Below are positions 1-11,948 of a stretch of 64,000 bases of DNA, piece by piece. The notes below the pieces were generated by a model. That model had not been told where the DNA came from. It ran no database searches and was given only the letters and a program-made list of their open reading frames with translations. The DNA is from Neurospora intermedia (lineage: Eukaryota > Ascomycota > Sordariomycetes > Sordariales > Sordariaceae). Both the position numbers and the translations under genes were made by a program. Position 1 is the first letter of the stretch, and the number at the start of each line of letters is the position of its first letter. The stretch is from the NCBI GenBank assembly GCA_037102815.1, contig BTPP01000008.1, forward strand, positions 62,001-126,000, read 5' to 3'.

Positions 1-1092
1 GAGGAGTTTGACCGTGCCGCGCCCAACGGTACCGGTAGCGCCAAGGTTGGTGGTAACTATGCGCCTGTGCTCCGCTGGAGTGACAAGGCCCGCAAGGAGG
101 GCTATGATATCACCCTCCATTTGGACAGTGCTAGGCACGAGGAGGTCGACGAGTTTAGCACCAGTGGGTTCATTGGTGTTCTTCGTGGCGATGGGGGAGA
201 GGATGACGTTACTGTTGTTGTGCCCAGCTCCAAGGCCGTGATTGATAGTGTCACGAGCGACAGTATCCAGGAGATTGGCAGGAGCTTTGGCTGGAAGGTT
301 GAGAAGAGACCGGTAAGTGATTTCTGTCTGCTGCTTTCTATTTCCCTTCTTACCTCTACCTTGTGTCCATGCCGACCTCTGCGCGGTTTATTCGTCGGTG
401 TTTTGTGATCACGGCATGGTGCCGAGATCAGATCAGGGACCCGGGAGTGGTGGAGGCTTCGATTTCAGATGCAAGCCGAAAGTAAAGTGCAACGGCGGGC
501 ATCCTTGGTGTAGGGTCCAGGCCTTGGGTGACTTACTACCTCTACCTTGCCAATACCTTTTTTTTTTTTACAGGAGAATGACTGCCGAACGGAAGGAGTG
601 TTCCACAACAGTCGGAGATATTCTTTCCCATGGATCTCAACCGGATATCTGGATCGGATCAGTCGCTAACACCCTGTTCTCCCACCCACACAGATCAAGT
701 ACTCTGAACTCCCCTCCTTCTCCGAGGTTATGGCCGCTGGTACCGCCGCCGCTCTGGTCCCCATTCGCTCAATCACCAGGCGCGTCAAGACGTCATCTCC
801 CCAGTCACTCGCTTCCAGCACTGCTACCCAAGAGCACGCTCGTGTCTCCTTCAACAAAGAGGCCGAAGAGGAAACAGTCACCTACCTCCCCGATAACCAG
901 GAGGACGCCGGGGACCTTTGCCTTAAGCTTCTCTCCCAGCTCAAGGGAATTCAGCTCGGAAAGATCGAGGATAAGCTCGGCTGGCGCTTTGCGGTTACCG
1001 AGGAGGATGGAAAGAAGGCAGAGGGTGCGGAGAAGGCTCGTTCTAATGAGGGTCAGGGCAAGGAGGCGCAGACCGTTGACCAGATGGATTAG
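1..1092 (+). CDS. Branched-chain amino acid aminotransferase-like protein (class IV aminotransferase), 3' part only
   Basis: The gene is cut by the window start. It is open in frame from base 1 to a GT donor at 313 and resumes at 694 after an acceptor at 692-693, both phase 0, giving a 381-bp intron. The first exon reads as the middle of a fold-type IV PLP aminotransferase: [14 protein letters not shown], then a LHLDS...[10 protein letters not shown] stretch. The second exon supplies the conserved [17 protein letters not shown] block near the end of BCATs, which supports the splice. Such enzymes move amino groups between Leu/Ile/Val and 2-oxoglutarate. The tail after about 880 is charged, Lys/Glu/Gln-rich and longer than in canonical BCATs. 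Seen: motifs and splice signals. Inferred: enzyme class; substrate and cellular location cannot be judged because the N-terminus is missing. A T-run followed by CAG at 563-573 could be an alternative acceptor, but using it would break the family match. Confidence 0.85.
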
Positions 1093-2043
1093 AAGACTAG
1101 CTGGGAGGGGTTTTCCTGGGGCATGGCCTAGAGGTTTCTAGGATGGCAAGACGATACAGCGCAACGCCTACTTGGACATGATGCGACATGGCAGGGGACA
1201 AAATCTTGAGCCCGTTCTTGCAATCGGTATTGCGATCTAGGCGTTTGAAGCACAGTGAACATTGCCTTAAGGGGGTTTGCGTGATGCACCTGGTAACATG
1301 CAGGTGGGTACCAAGGGGAGAAGCTTGCGAGAAAGGATATCACATGTCTGGTTGCTTTAAAAGGGACTTTCCGAAACATGTTGGAGTAATCGCGGTGCAC
1401 GTGGGAAGATAAAAGTTGTGCTTCCATCTTTGAGGCATGGTAGTCTTTGCAAATAGGTATTTACGACTGCCCTTTTTCGGCTTTTAGCTCCAATGGGTGT
1501 CTGGTCGCGTGTGACATGATGTGCCTCCGTCTTACCTGGACAACGTCAGACCACTAGAGATGTATTACAAAGGCGCATAAGGAGATGGAGATAGAAAGAA
1601 CAAGCTAGGTAAGGTATGGATGGCTTGAGGCTGTGCAAATCGTTCAAAATCGATGTCGCGAATCGTTTTCCAATGAATAACGTAAAAAAAGCAAAAATGT
1701 CAGAAGCTTCCCCGCACAGGGCACGAAGGATGACATGCCCTGCGAGGGGAAGCGCCTAAAGCGCCCAGGCCGGGAACGATGGTCGGGGGGTCGATCTAGG
1801 GGACAGGCGGGTGGATGGGTGGGTGGAGACCACCATACAGACGTCTGACCAAATCTTGGCGAAACAACCTTAATTCGATGTCACTCCTTGGAGCGAACAA
1901 CACCAAACGATACTTGACGATACCTCTATGTATTTCCTTTGTGGTCTTTCTTTCCAACCAGGAATTCCCTTTCGTACAATTCTTTCGACGCTCAAAGGGC
2001 TTTCAGCGATGATTCATTTCCTTTTTGATGACTGAAGGTCTCA

Positions 2044-2072
2044 CCCCCCCCCCCCCCCCCCCCCCCCCCCCC
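2044..2072. repeat. Homopolymer C tract (29 C)
   Basis: An uninterrupted run of 29 C lies in intergenic DNA. Length is likely to vary between strains and to be uncertain in any assembly. Confidence 0.95.
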
Positions 2073-3469
2073 AGGCCCAACCAGACACCTCCATGTCCGC
2101 GATCCTGCCATCCAGTCGGCCCTCTTGGATCCTATCGGTCTCCTCACCGTCGCTTCGTTCCATTGCATGTAAGAGTTCCGGGATCTGGACCTCTACTTTT
2201 TGCACAGTCGCAAAGTCGCACGCACGTCCAAATGAAGCGAGATGTCGGTTATCCTCAACCAATCACGTTGCACCGCTTCATGAATCCGACACTGGGAAGT
2301 TGAGCCGCCTGCAGCGTGTAGTGTATACGCGCGATTTTTCTCTGTTTTCTGTTCCTTGTTTCAACCGCCGCGGGTCACTGCCATCACCCACGCTCGATCC
2401 CGGCCGGTCCTGACAGGAGAGAGAGTGAGGAGGCCTCCCGGACCGGAAAGTTCCAGTCCCAGGTCTTCTTCCCATCCAGTCCCCAACCCTTTCAACAAGA
2501 CCATCCATCCAGCCAGCCCACGTGCTACTCCTTGTTAGGAAACTCGAAGAAATTCGATAGAGTGAGTGGCAGTGCTGCTGATGCAACTGATGCAAAATAC
2601 CAGAGTTGCAGACCAAACAATCAGAGAGGTACCTACCTAAGCTCCACGCACATGTCCAATGCCGTGTTGAAGCAGGACCGTCACAAAGGAATGTTGCAGT
2701 CCGAGCTGAGAGCTCGAGCTCGAGGACCTCACCCAGCATGATGGGTATGGAGTGGTGACATCCAGTCGAGTATTGGTGATACGGACGGTAGACCAGAAGC
2801 CGGATGAAGTAAACGAGATGAACGCCGACAAACAGGGACTCACCTATCATCTTGGTGGGAGGTTCAATACAGTCTTGTTACCGGCTTCCTTGAACTGTGA
2901 GCATAGAGGTAGCCAGCTCCCGTGCTCCGAGTCTCCTTCCTCGGGTGTCGAGTCCAGTACGATAAGATGGAAGTTGAGTGGGGAGCTCAAAGCTACCTCT
3001 ACGCCTCCACCTCTTTTCCTTGCCCCCGAGTGGTTGAAGTTTCGGTATGCCTGATCTGGAAGTGTAGGTGGTGTTTGGAATGCTGATATCGGCTTGACTT
3101 TTACCGGTCTGCTTGTATCTCGTAGCATCTGGCATCATGCCAAACGGCTTTGCTGTGAATGGACCATCATTCATCCCATGTTCAACTGTTTCTTCAGGAT
3201 GTTCTTGACTTACACCTCGCTGTTAAATCGACAAGGTTGCTTGCAAACTCCATTGCACGCCCAGCAAGCATTGTTTCTTCCACCGTCATCACCAGAACCG
3301 TGCGCCATCCAGTGGGGTGCAGTCCAGTGCAGCCCTCTGCAGTGAACCCATGGCCCAAGCACAAGCTTAGGCCCAGCCTCATTACTCAAGAAGTGTTATT
3401 GCTTCATGCATGCTCACTCAGTAGGTAGGTAGGTATGCGGTTCCGGGGCTTTCACAGCTGCTTTGCGTC

Positions 3470-3503
3470 AGTCAGTCAGTCAGTCTGCTGTCTGTCTGTC
3501 TGT
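3470..3503. repeat. Compound microsatellite (CAGT)n then (CTGT)n
   Basis: Several tandem CAGT units are followed by several CTGT units in the intergenic region before hak-1. The two arrays are not perfect complements of one another. Confidence 0.85.
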
Positions 3504-3608
3504 CATGTCAGCTGTCCAATGCTCTGATTAGGTCCAGTCGGGACCGGGAACTGGAATCTCCCCAAATGCGGGCAAGTTGACCTTCTCACCACCCCATGCA
3601 ACAAAAAG

Positions 3609-3630
3609 AAAAAAAAAAAAAAAAAAAAAA
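3609..3630. repeat. Homopolymer A tract (22 A)
   Basis: A run of 22 A in the far upstream region of hak-1. Poly(dA:dT) tracts commonly exclude nucleosomes in fungal promoters; that role here is inference. Confidence 0.85.
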
Positions 3631-4087
3631 GAGGCGTTTCACAATACCACGAATATCCGGCGCTGATATCCCTGTCCGATCATTACCTACCCTGCCTTGT
3701 GCGCCCCCCTCACAACGACGGCCGGACCTCCTCCTATCATCCCTGCCTTAGCTACCTACCTGCCTACTACCTACCTATCTACCTTGCCTCCAAACCGGCC
3801 GGCCAGGCTAGCTTTTTCGAGCACAACGCTTATCGCTCCTCAAAGACTGGACTGGACGTCGGCTCAAGTTCACAGAGAATGACAGGGTTTGACGGGAGCC
3901 TCTCCCTGTTGGCGGGACTGGTTGGCCTCTTATTCTTCGTCTTTGCCATCCTTCCACCAGATACGAGTGATCATCCCCGACTATATAACCGGCCGAGGGA
4001 GCTGTATCGAGCTGCTTCAACTTGTGAGGGCCCTTTAAGCGAAGAGTAGAACCCTCTCGTCTCACTTGCTTTTCAAAGTCTTTGTGT

Positions 4088-4291
4088 GTATGTGTGGTGG
4101 TGGTCGTGCTTTCCATCGCCTGCGCTTGGTTCTTTTTCTCCATACCTACCTACCTACCTACCTACCTACCTACACTCATCGATCTATCTACCTAGGTGTA
4201 TCCAGATCCTTTGCAGGGTCCCCCCTTACTAACGTCCCTTACGGCACGTCTCTTTCCATCTCAATTGACTTCCTCACTTCCATTTCTTCAG
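4088..4291 (+). other. Possible 5'UTR intron of hak-1
   Basis: A GTATGT donor begins at 4088 and a TTTCTTCAG acceptor ends at 4291, ten bases before the hak-1 ATG. ACTAAC near 4228 and TTGAC near 4266 are possible branch sites. Splicing would remove an upstream ATG at 4090 that otherwise opens a long overlapping frame. The signals are seen; use as an intron is inferred. Confidence 0.45.
4143..4175. repeat. CTAC tetranucleotide repeat in hak-1 leader region
   Basis: About eight tandem copies of the CTAC/TACC unit lie 130-160 bases upstream of the hak-1 start codon, inside the proposed 5'UTR intron. Similar short runs recur in many intergenic regions of the window. Confidence 0.85.
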
Positions 4292-4301
4292 TCCTGAAAA
4301 G

Positions 4302-7031
4302 ATGGACAACGACGACACTACAGCAGCCCCCAAACCCGCCAACACGACCATCAGAATCGAAGAACCATCCTTTCCCCCTAAAGACACCAATGATCCCGAC
4401 CGAGCCAGCCGAGAACCTACAACCGCCAGTGTCTCAACCGGCGTGAACTTTCGTTCGAGAGGCAGCTCCATGTCCAGTTGCCACCGGCCCGAGCTAGTCG
4501 GAGGAGTTTACAACCCTCGCAGCATCATCTCTCGCGGGAAAAGACCGGCTGATAGTCGCTCTTCGCACGACAATGGCACCACATCACAGTCGCATCTTGA
4601 TATCGAAGAGGGAGATGATTGGCGGGGCGGATATGAAAAGAAGAAGCAGGTTTTTAAGGGACGAACTTTGCTTTGGTTGGCCTACCAATCTGTTGGTGTG
4701 ATCTATGGAGATATCGGAACGAGGTGAGTGATGCGCCCAGATACCTTTTTTTTTTTTTTTTTCGTTTCTTGTTTACACTGTTGATGACGATCTAACCACC
4801 CCTTATGTTTCTGGTACAGTCCGCTCTACGTGTTCTCGTCAACGTTCACTGCTCCGCCCACCCACAGGGATTTACTCCAAGTTCTCTCGGTTGTCATCTG
4901 GTCCATCACCATCCTCGTCACGTTCAAGTACATCTTTGTCATTCTCCATGCGGATAATGAGGGCGAAGGTGGTACCTTTAGCTGCTATTCGTTGCTTACC
5001 AGATTTGTAAGTACAAGCAAGCCCTTCATTTCCCGGGGGGGGGGGGGGGTTGCTAACAAATGCACAACAGGCCAACATCACCGAGCGCGACCCGCGAGAA
5101 CAAGTGACTGTGCGGATGGAAAGACATCTAACCAACGACCTCAAACCTCCTACCCGCAGTTTGCGCGCCAAACTCGAGGGGAGCAGGTTCACCCACGTTT
5201 TGCTCAAAATCATTGGCGTCCTTGCCGTCTCCATGGTCATGTCCGACGGTGTCTTGACCCCGGCTCAGTCGGTCCTCGGAGCCGTCCAGGGACTATCCGT
5301 TGTCAAGCCTGATATTTCAAAGTCCACCGTCACCGGCACAACGTGCGGCATCCTGGTGCTTCTGTTCCTGATCCAGCCACTCGGTACATCGAAAATCGCC
5401 ACCACCTTTGCGCCCATCGTCATCGTCTGGCTAGGGTTAAACTTCTCCTTTGGCATCTACAACCTGGTCACATTTGACTGGACGGTCCTGAAAGCTTTCA
5501 GCCCCTACTTTGCCTTTCAGTTCTTTATCGAGCACAAAACGCGCGCTTGGAGGATGCTTGGCGGTGTTCTTCTGTCCTTCACCGGCGTCGAAGCTTTGTT
5601 TGCCGACTTGGGAGCCTTTAGTCTTCATGCTATCCAACTGAGCTGGATGTGCTACACGTACCCCTGCTTGCTGTTGGCATATATCGGACAAGCAGCCTAC
5701 ATCAGTCACCACCCGGACGCCTACACGAACCCTTTCTTCAACGCAGCTCCTCCAGGAACCCTGTACCCAAGTCTGGTCATCGCCATTCTTGCTGCCATAG
5801 TAGCCAGCCAAGCCATGATTACGGCAACCTTCCAGCTCATCAGTCAGATCATGAAGCTTTCCTACTGTCCGCAAGTCAAAGTGGTGCACACCTCACAGAC
5901 CTTTCACGGGCAGATATACGTGCCCTTTGTGAACTGGCTACTGATGCTCGGCGCAATTCTCGTCACGGCTGTCTATGGCGACACCGTCAAGCTTGGCAAT
6001 GCCTACGGCGTCTGCGTCATGTTTGTCACCTTCTTCGACACCTGCATGGTCACACTTGTTTCCCTCATTGTGTGGAAGCTCTCGCCCTTCCTGGTGTTTG
6101 TTCCCTGGCTGGTCTTTGCCTCCGTCGACGGATTGTACCTCTCGGCGGCCCTGATCAAGGTCCCCGAGGGCGCCTGGTTTACGCTCACGCTCTCCGGCAT
6201 TCTAACCTCGCTGTTTCTACTGTGGCGCTTCGGCAAGGAGAATCAGTGGCGCGCCGAGGCCGAAGACCGGTTCAAGCCGTCGCATCTCCTTGTCAAGGAC
6301 AAAACTGAGGGTGGTCGGCTACGGTTGCAACCAGTATGGGGCGGCGACCCGCTCAGTTCACTTCGTGGGTTTGGCATCTTCTTTGACAAGACAGGCGTGA
6401 TGACGCCTGCGGTGTTTACGCACTATGTGACCAAGTTTGTCGCGATTCCGGAGGTGGCGGTGTTCTTCCATCTGCATCCAGTTGAGGCGCCGACGGTGTT
6501 GCCCGAGGAGCGGTATGCTGTGTCGCATTTCACTGCGGTACCGGGGTGTTATAGGCTGGTGATCAAGCATGGTTTCATGGATCAGGTGATAAGTCCTGAC
6601 CTGGCGGCTTTGATCTATGAACAAATCAGGCGGTTTGTAGTGAGGCAGGCTACGGAGAGAATGAGAGCGTTAGAGAAGTTGAGGACGGGTGAGGAATCGG
6701 ACTGCGAAGGGGAACAGGAGGCCGCAAAGGGGGAGACTTCTCACCGGACAGAATCATCAGGGGCATCGGGTCCTGATGATGTGCTACTCCCCGTCGAGCT
6801 CCGCGATGAAGAGGCGGCGGCGGAATTGGCTCGTCTTGACCGCGCGTATGCTTCCAAGATTCTGTACGTGGTTGGAAAGGAACAGATGCGAATCAAGACG
6901 GGTGCACCGATTGCTCGAAGGTTCATGTTGTCAGTGTTTTTGTGGATCAGAGACAACACCCGGGCAAAGATTGCGAATTGCAGTTGGCGATGGATCGTCT
7001 GGTTGAGGTAGGCTTCGTCAAGGAGATTTGA
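4302..7031 (+). CDS. hak-1: HAK/KUP-family high-affinity potassium transporter
   Basis: Three exons are supported: 4302-4723, 4820-5006 and 5071 onward. The splices rebuild the family signature GDIGTSPLYV across intron 1, followed by NEGEGGTFSCYSLL. The protein has a roughly 130-residue Ser/Thr/Pro-rich cytosolic N-terminus, then about twelve hydrophobic segments (including MSDGVLTPAQSVLGAVQG and GVEALFADLGAFS), then a long hydrophilic C-terminal domain. Members import K+ across the plasma membrane, probably with H+, at low external K+. Neurospora HAK-1 is the known example and length (about 855 aa) fits. Oddity: the open frame closes at 7011, but from 6979 the next frame reads LQLAMDRLVEVGFVKEI and stops at 7029-7031, which is the expected family ending. 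The sequence is therefore one base short near 6976-6980, either a real frameshift or a sequencing error. Intron 2 contains a 15-base G run and a TGCTAAC branch site. Confidence 0.9.
4746..4762. repeat. Homopolymer T tract (17 T) in hak-1 intron 1
   Basis: Seventeen consecutive T in the first coding intron of hak-1. Confidence 0.9.
5035..5049. repeat. Homopolymer G tract (15 G) in hak-1 intron 2
   Basis: Fifteen consecutive G lie between the donor (5007) and the branch site of the second hak-1 intron. They would not affect coding but could form a G-rich RNA structure. Confidence 0.9.
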
Positions 7032-7601
7032 AGGGACATTGAAAGATGCTCGGTCTGGCGATGTCTATTCTGAATTTAGCTTTCATATCAGTCTCCCATC
7101 ATGTCAGAGAGCCACACCGAACAAGAAATCGCCGACAAGACTGGGACCAGTAGAGGTGGAGGTGGAGGATTATGATTATTGGTCTCATTACAGGATGTCA
7201 GCTGGGCATCAGTTCATTACATGGGTACTGAGAGGAAGGAGCGTGTGCCATAGGTTCAGGAAGTGGAATTCTAGGAAGGCACATAAAGTTAGGTAGACGG
7301 GAGCGTCGAAAGCACAAAGTTGAACCAACCCGGGCGCTCCTTCCTTCCATCCACCGTCCTTACCCGCACTTATGAAAACTGAACCACCTTGTGTGCGCCA
7401 TACGCTGAATTCCCCCTCTGTTTCCATTTCATGGCAGTGTTGACTTTGCGCTCTTCCCAGTCCAAGACGCGTTTATCGTCGCAACACTTTCCCCAGATTC
7501 TCACTCAAAGGTCAACAACCAGTCATAAAACAAACTGAACAACTCCCATTCGCCCTCACCTTGACCTACCTATTGACAGCAGTCCCATCGATTCTTGCGC
7601 C
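7032..7601. other. Intergenic region hak-1 to msh4
   Basis: About 570 bases between two same-strand genes. It must hold the 3'UTR of hak-1 and the promoter of msh4. No further gene or repeat is seen. Confidence 0.6.
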
Positions 7602-10600
7602 ATGGGAGAAGACTTCCACGCGCACCAGGGTCGGTTTCCTCGGCTCCTCTCCGATGACTACCGCAGGAGAGCCTTGTCCGGTGCTGCCATCGGAAGCGAG
7701 CCACGCCATCAAGCCTTTGCAAGGGGATCAGCGCTCATGGATGGTGTTGTTATCAAGTCCAGGCCGCCCCTGCATACTACTATGATCCCAGAGCCGCTCC
7801 CACATCCACAGCTGCCAACTTGCCCTCCCACCCAGTATAACTGGCAGGATCCTAGAGGCAGGCAGGTCCCACACGGATACCCTGATTCCCAGAGTCATGA
7901 ACGCTACTTGCCTGACACCCATGGTACGACATCAAGTCTAGAGTTCAACCCATCAAATGAAGAAAACTAGTGGCAAGGAGCTAACTTCTATGTGACAGGC
8001 AGCTACGCCTTGCACCCCGTCAACACCTACGCTCCCCACACTCCCATCTCCGATCCCCGTAAGCCTGAATTCAGCTATCAACCCGGGTATGGCCCCGAGC
8101 ACAACTACAACCCGAGGTCCAACGGAAACTTCGCGGGAGCGAGTTACCCATATCTTGCTTTTGAGAACATCACAGCAACAAAACTTTGGGGTCCTGGATC
8201 AGGACCAGGACACATCACGCCCCAGCCCCATATCACCGAAAGCTCATCAATCAGAGAAGAGCCTAGAAGAGATCTATGCAGCTCCCCATACTTTGGCAAT
8301 ACTTCAGCTTCGAGCTCTCCCAGAACCCATAATGGACGCCAACACAGACGGTTACCGCTAAGCCGACCGGCCAGCACGGGCACACAAAATTCTACTCCTG
8401 TCAGGCCACGACGCTCAAATACGGGTGCGCGTCGCGACATACCCGGAACACCCAGTGTACAGAATGTACATCCATCTCCCCTTGGTACCACAAGCTCGTC
8501 TTCCTATCATCGGTATAGGGGAGAAGAACAGGGAAATAGCGGCTGCGCCAGTATTCCCACAGCCAAGTACTCGAGCAGAGCTCCTCTAAGTGGCCTGAAG
8601 GAGTGTTCCGGTACGACTCCCGGCTCGAGAGAGATGAGTTCACCTATGATCTCTCAGTCAAGCTCTCGGGGTAGTACATCCAACTCAGTTTCTCAGCGAG
8701 ACACCTCTGAGAGTACATTACACCTACCACGCACCTCATTGTACGATCGCATTAGCAAGACTCAAGCAATGAGCACCAGATCAACCTTGCCCACGCCTGT
8801 CTTGAGTGACTCCGAATCCGACTCAGATGCTGATGAGTCAAGCCTCGAGAAAGGACATCGCCTAGTTGGCTCCTCTCTAATCATAGCTCCACGGAAAGAA
8901 TCAGCTCCAACCGTCAGTTCTGAAGAAAAAGATCACGTCATCTGTGCTATATCAGAAAGTCGCTCTGCAGAGGTTGTTGGCATTGCCGTCATGAATATCA
9001 CTACGGGACAAGTGGATTTAGCCAGAATCCTGAACGATGACAAGTACTTGTATCAGCGTCTGGGAGATACATTGTGGAAGATGTCGTCAAAGCCGGAAAA
9101 GTTCCTTGTCGTCAACAGCGTCACCACCAATAGCAGCAAGTCTTTACTCATTTCTTGTCTGGAGCAAGACTTCCCAGCAGTCCCCATAGTGCTTTGGGGA
9201 AGGGAACATTGGAGTGAGGCAGAAGGGCTCAGGATGATTGAGCGTTTTGCACTTCGAGATCATGTGATTGCTCTCAAGTCAGACCTTGAGAATAACTTCT
9301 ACACTCCGTGTGCCCTTTCTGCTGTAAGTTATCGGCGTTATCGTGGAGATAAGACTGTTGGCTAACAATATCTAGGTAATGAAGTATGTACAGAATGAGC
9401 TGAACATTCATTTTGCCAGCAACGCATTACGAATCAGGTATATCCAGCCACTCAACACCATGGGTATCGACCGCACCACCGTTGCCTCGTTGGAGCTGCT
9501 TCAGAATACACGACGAGCCACTGCAAAGAATTCGACGCTTTTCGGTATACTCAATAGTACCAAAACCCCTCAGGGACACCGGTTGCTACGCACAACCCTC
9601 TTACAGCCGAGTACAAACAAGGAAGAGGTTGCAGAACGGTATGAATCAGTTGAGGAGTTGTCTACCAACGAAGAGCTTTTTCGTGAGTTGCGCAAAGCAC
9701 TCGAAGAGCTCGTTCGAATTGACTTTGAGCGCGTCATCGTATGGGTAAGTTGCATTTAGCACTCTCCGTCTCTCCAGCATGCTAATCCTTTCAAAGATCA
9801 GCCAGGAACAACCCAACCCACGGCAGCCTCTGGAAGAAGGCGTTCCAGGATGTACAAATCAAGGCCTACTCCTACCAACCCACGCGGAGCTTACCAAAGC
9901 GGAACAGGAGTTGAACTCCATACTCATGCTGAAGAAGTATCTTAGCGGCATTGACGCATTGCATGGTATACTTGAAGCAGCTGGGTGCACAAGCCGTCTA
10001 TTGAGATGGATCAGGGATAGGTTTGCACCAGAGCACACTGAGCCCGTTCAAAGGGCCATGGAAGAGATGATAGAGGATGATGCTGCTTACAGCAAAAAGC
10101 CAATAGAGTTGAGGAACAATCGGATGTGGGCTATCAGAGTAAGTCATTTCTGCTTGGTTTTCGTTTACGGGGCTAACAGTTATTCGGCAGGCTGTGCGTA
10201 ATTCCGTTCTTGGAAAAGCACGGAGGTCATTCACAGCTCTTACGAAGGACCTCAATGAGTATTTTGATGTGCTAGACAACCAGTTCAATGGTAGGTCAAT
10301 CTCCCTGCATCAAGATTATCATCACTGACGCAGCTCAGAGGTTTTGGGAACTCGTGCAAACTTGCACATGGACAGCAACCGGCGGTATTGGCTCAGGTTT
10401 GATTACTCGGATGTCGAACGTGAAATACAACCTCAATCCGACGTTCAAAAGGGGAATTCCGGCGAAGTCAGCCACTGGAAGCAGGTCTCAATCGCCGGTC
10501 TCGACATGATTAACGGCACCCGGGACAAAAAACATTTCAAGTGTCAGACCACCGAGCTTCTCCAAAGGAGCAGGGCTATCCAGCTCCAGGCAGACATTGC

Positions 10601-11948
10601 AACGATGCAGAGCGATAGATTGGTTGTCGAGCTCAAAGGGAGACTTCAAGAGCATTCGAGTCTCATGTTCGATATCAGCGATGCTATTGCATTGCTCGAC
10701 ATGCTTTGCTCATTCACACATGCTGCCACTACCCAAGACTACGTTCGACCCATGATCACCGACAGCATGGTTATAAAGCAGGCGAGGCACCCGATTGTTG
10801 AGGCGCGGACAACTCGATATGTTGCCAACGACGTGTATTCTGGTGATCAATCCGGACGTTTCCAGGTGATCACCGGCGGTAACATGAGCGGCAAGAGCAC
10901 GTTCATCCGATCGGTTGCCCTCATTCAAATCATGGCACAGATGGGATCCTTCGTCCCTGCGCAATTTGCGTCCATTTCCATCTGTGACAGAGTATTTGCT
11001 AGAGTCTCCACGGACGATGCGCCTGAAAATAACTTGGGAACATTTGGTGTGGAGATGAGGGAGACGAATGTCATCTTACGGTAACCTTTCCTCTCCTACA
11101 AAAGCTCGGAGCAAATGATCTAATGGGATGTCTAGACAAGCCACAGCACAAAGCATGATCATCATGGACGAGCTTGGCCGGGGAACTTCTCCAAAAGACG
11201 GTCAGGCTCTCGCCATTGCTATCGTCGAGAAGTTAATCAAGATGAAACCACGTGTCTTTTTTGCAACGCACTTCACTCGTATTCGTAGGTTAAAAGGGAG
11301 TCTCTCTTCGTTGATTCACAGCTAATCCCAGTCGCACCAGCTCAACTCTTGAACAAAATCTATCCGAGAGATGTCTTGAATGTTCATTTCCAAGGCCAAA
11401 GCCAGGCAGTAGGCCAAATCACCCAGATCACACTGCCACACACTCTCGCCGGAGGTCCTGTGCAGAATGAGGACTACGGCATCGAACTAGCGCGCTGCGT
11501 TCTTCCTGGATCCATGGTGGACAAGGCCGAGGAGGTTTTGAAAGCCTTACGCGAGGGTCAGAAGCCACAACAGAGTGGAGAAAAAGGAAGGGAGGCTAGA
11601 CAAAGGAAGATCACACTTGCTTTGCCTGTTGTTATGAAACAAGCCCTCGACTCGACCATGGACGATGCCGCCTTGGGTTCGTACCTGCGGCGTTTGCAGA
11701 CCGAGTTCACGCTTAGGTGGTTTGGTGTTGAGGAGGGAGAAGAAGACGGTGAGGCGGAAGAGGTTGATGAGAACGCTGGAGAGATCGATGAAGGCCGTCC
11801 TGAAGAAGCTGATAAGCCTATGGACGTTAGTCAAAGTGGACGAAAGCGGCCTGCTTCTGAGAATGATGGGGGTGAGGAAGGAGGAGATGGTGGAGCCGAG
11901 AGTGATGCAGAATGTGAAGGAAGACAGAAGCGGAGGAAGGAAGATTAG
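7602..11948 (+). CDS. msh4: Meiotic MutS homologue MSH4
   Basis: Eight exons fit: 7602-7923, 7999-9323, 9376-9744, 9797-10138, 10191-10290, 10339-11080, 11136-11284 and 11341-11948, all GT..AG with compatible phases (about 1318 aa). The first 420 residues or so are Ser/Pro/Arg-rich and low in complexity. MutS homology starts near ICAISESRSAEVVGIAVMN, with no mismatch-binding domain I, as in MSH4. The ATPase shows Walker A GGNMSGKST (residues about 999-1007), IIMDELGRGTS and ATHFTRI. MSH4 pairs with MSH5 to stabilise recombination intermediates and promote meiotic crossovers in the nucleus. The last 80 residues are very acidic, ending in a basic QKRRKED. The N-terminal extension is long for the family, so the exact start is less certain than the core. 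The acceptor of the last intron could instead be at 11331, which keeps the frame and adds three residues. Confidence 0.88.

Larger units (their letters stand above)
1093..4087. other. Long intergenic region with simple repeats, upstream of hak-1
   Basis: No convincing gene is seen on either strand. The longest open frame (190 codons on the minus strand, 2278-2850) has no recognisable domain and Arg/Ser/Gly-rich composition typical of random GC-rich DNA. The region holds a 29-base C run (2044-2072), tandem CAGT/CTGT repeats (about 3470-3503), a 22-base A run (3609-3630) and CTACCTAC-type repeats (3750-3785 and 4143-4175). The last kilobase is probably promoter and leader of the potassium transporter. 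Confidence 0.6.

Noticed and set aside
313-693. Possible extra exon inside the aminotransferase intron
   Set aside because: The protein joins correctly across the whole intron ([23 protein letters not shown] pattern); an added exon would break the family match.
2278-2850. 190-codon minus-strand frame
   Set aside because: No domain, no splice support, random-looking composition.
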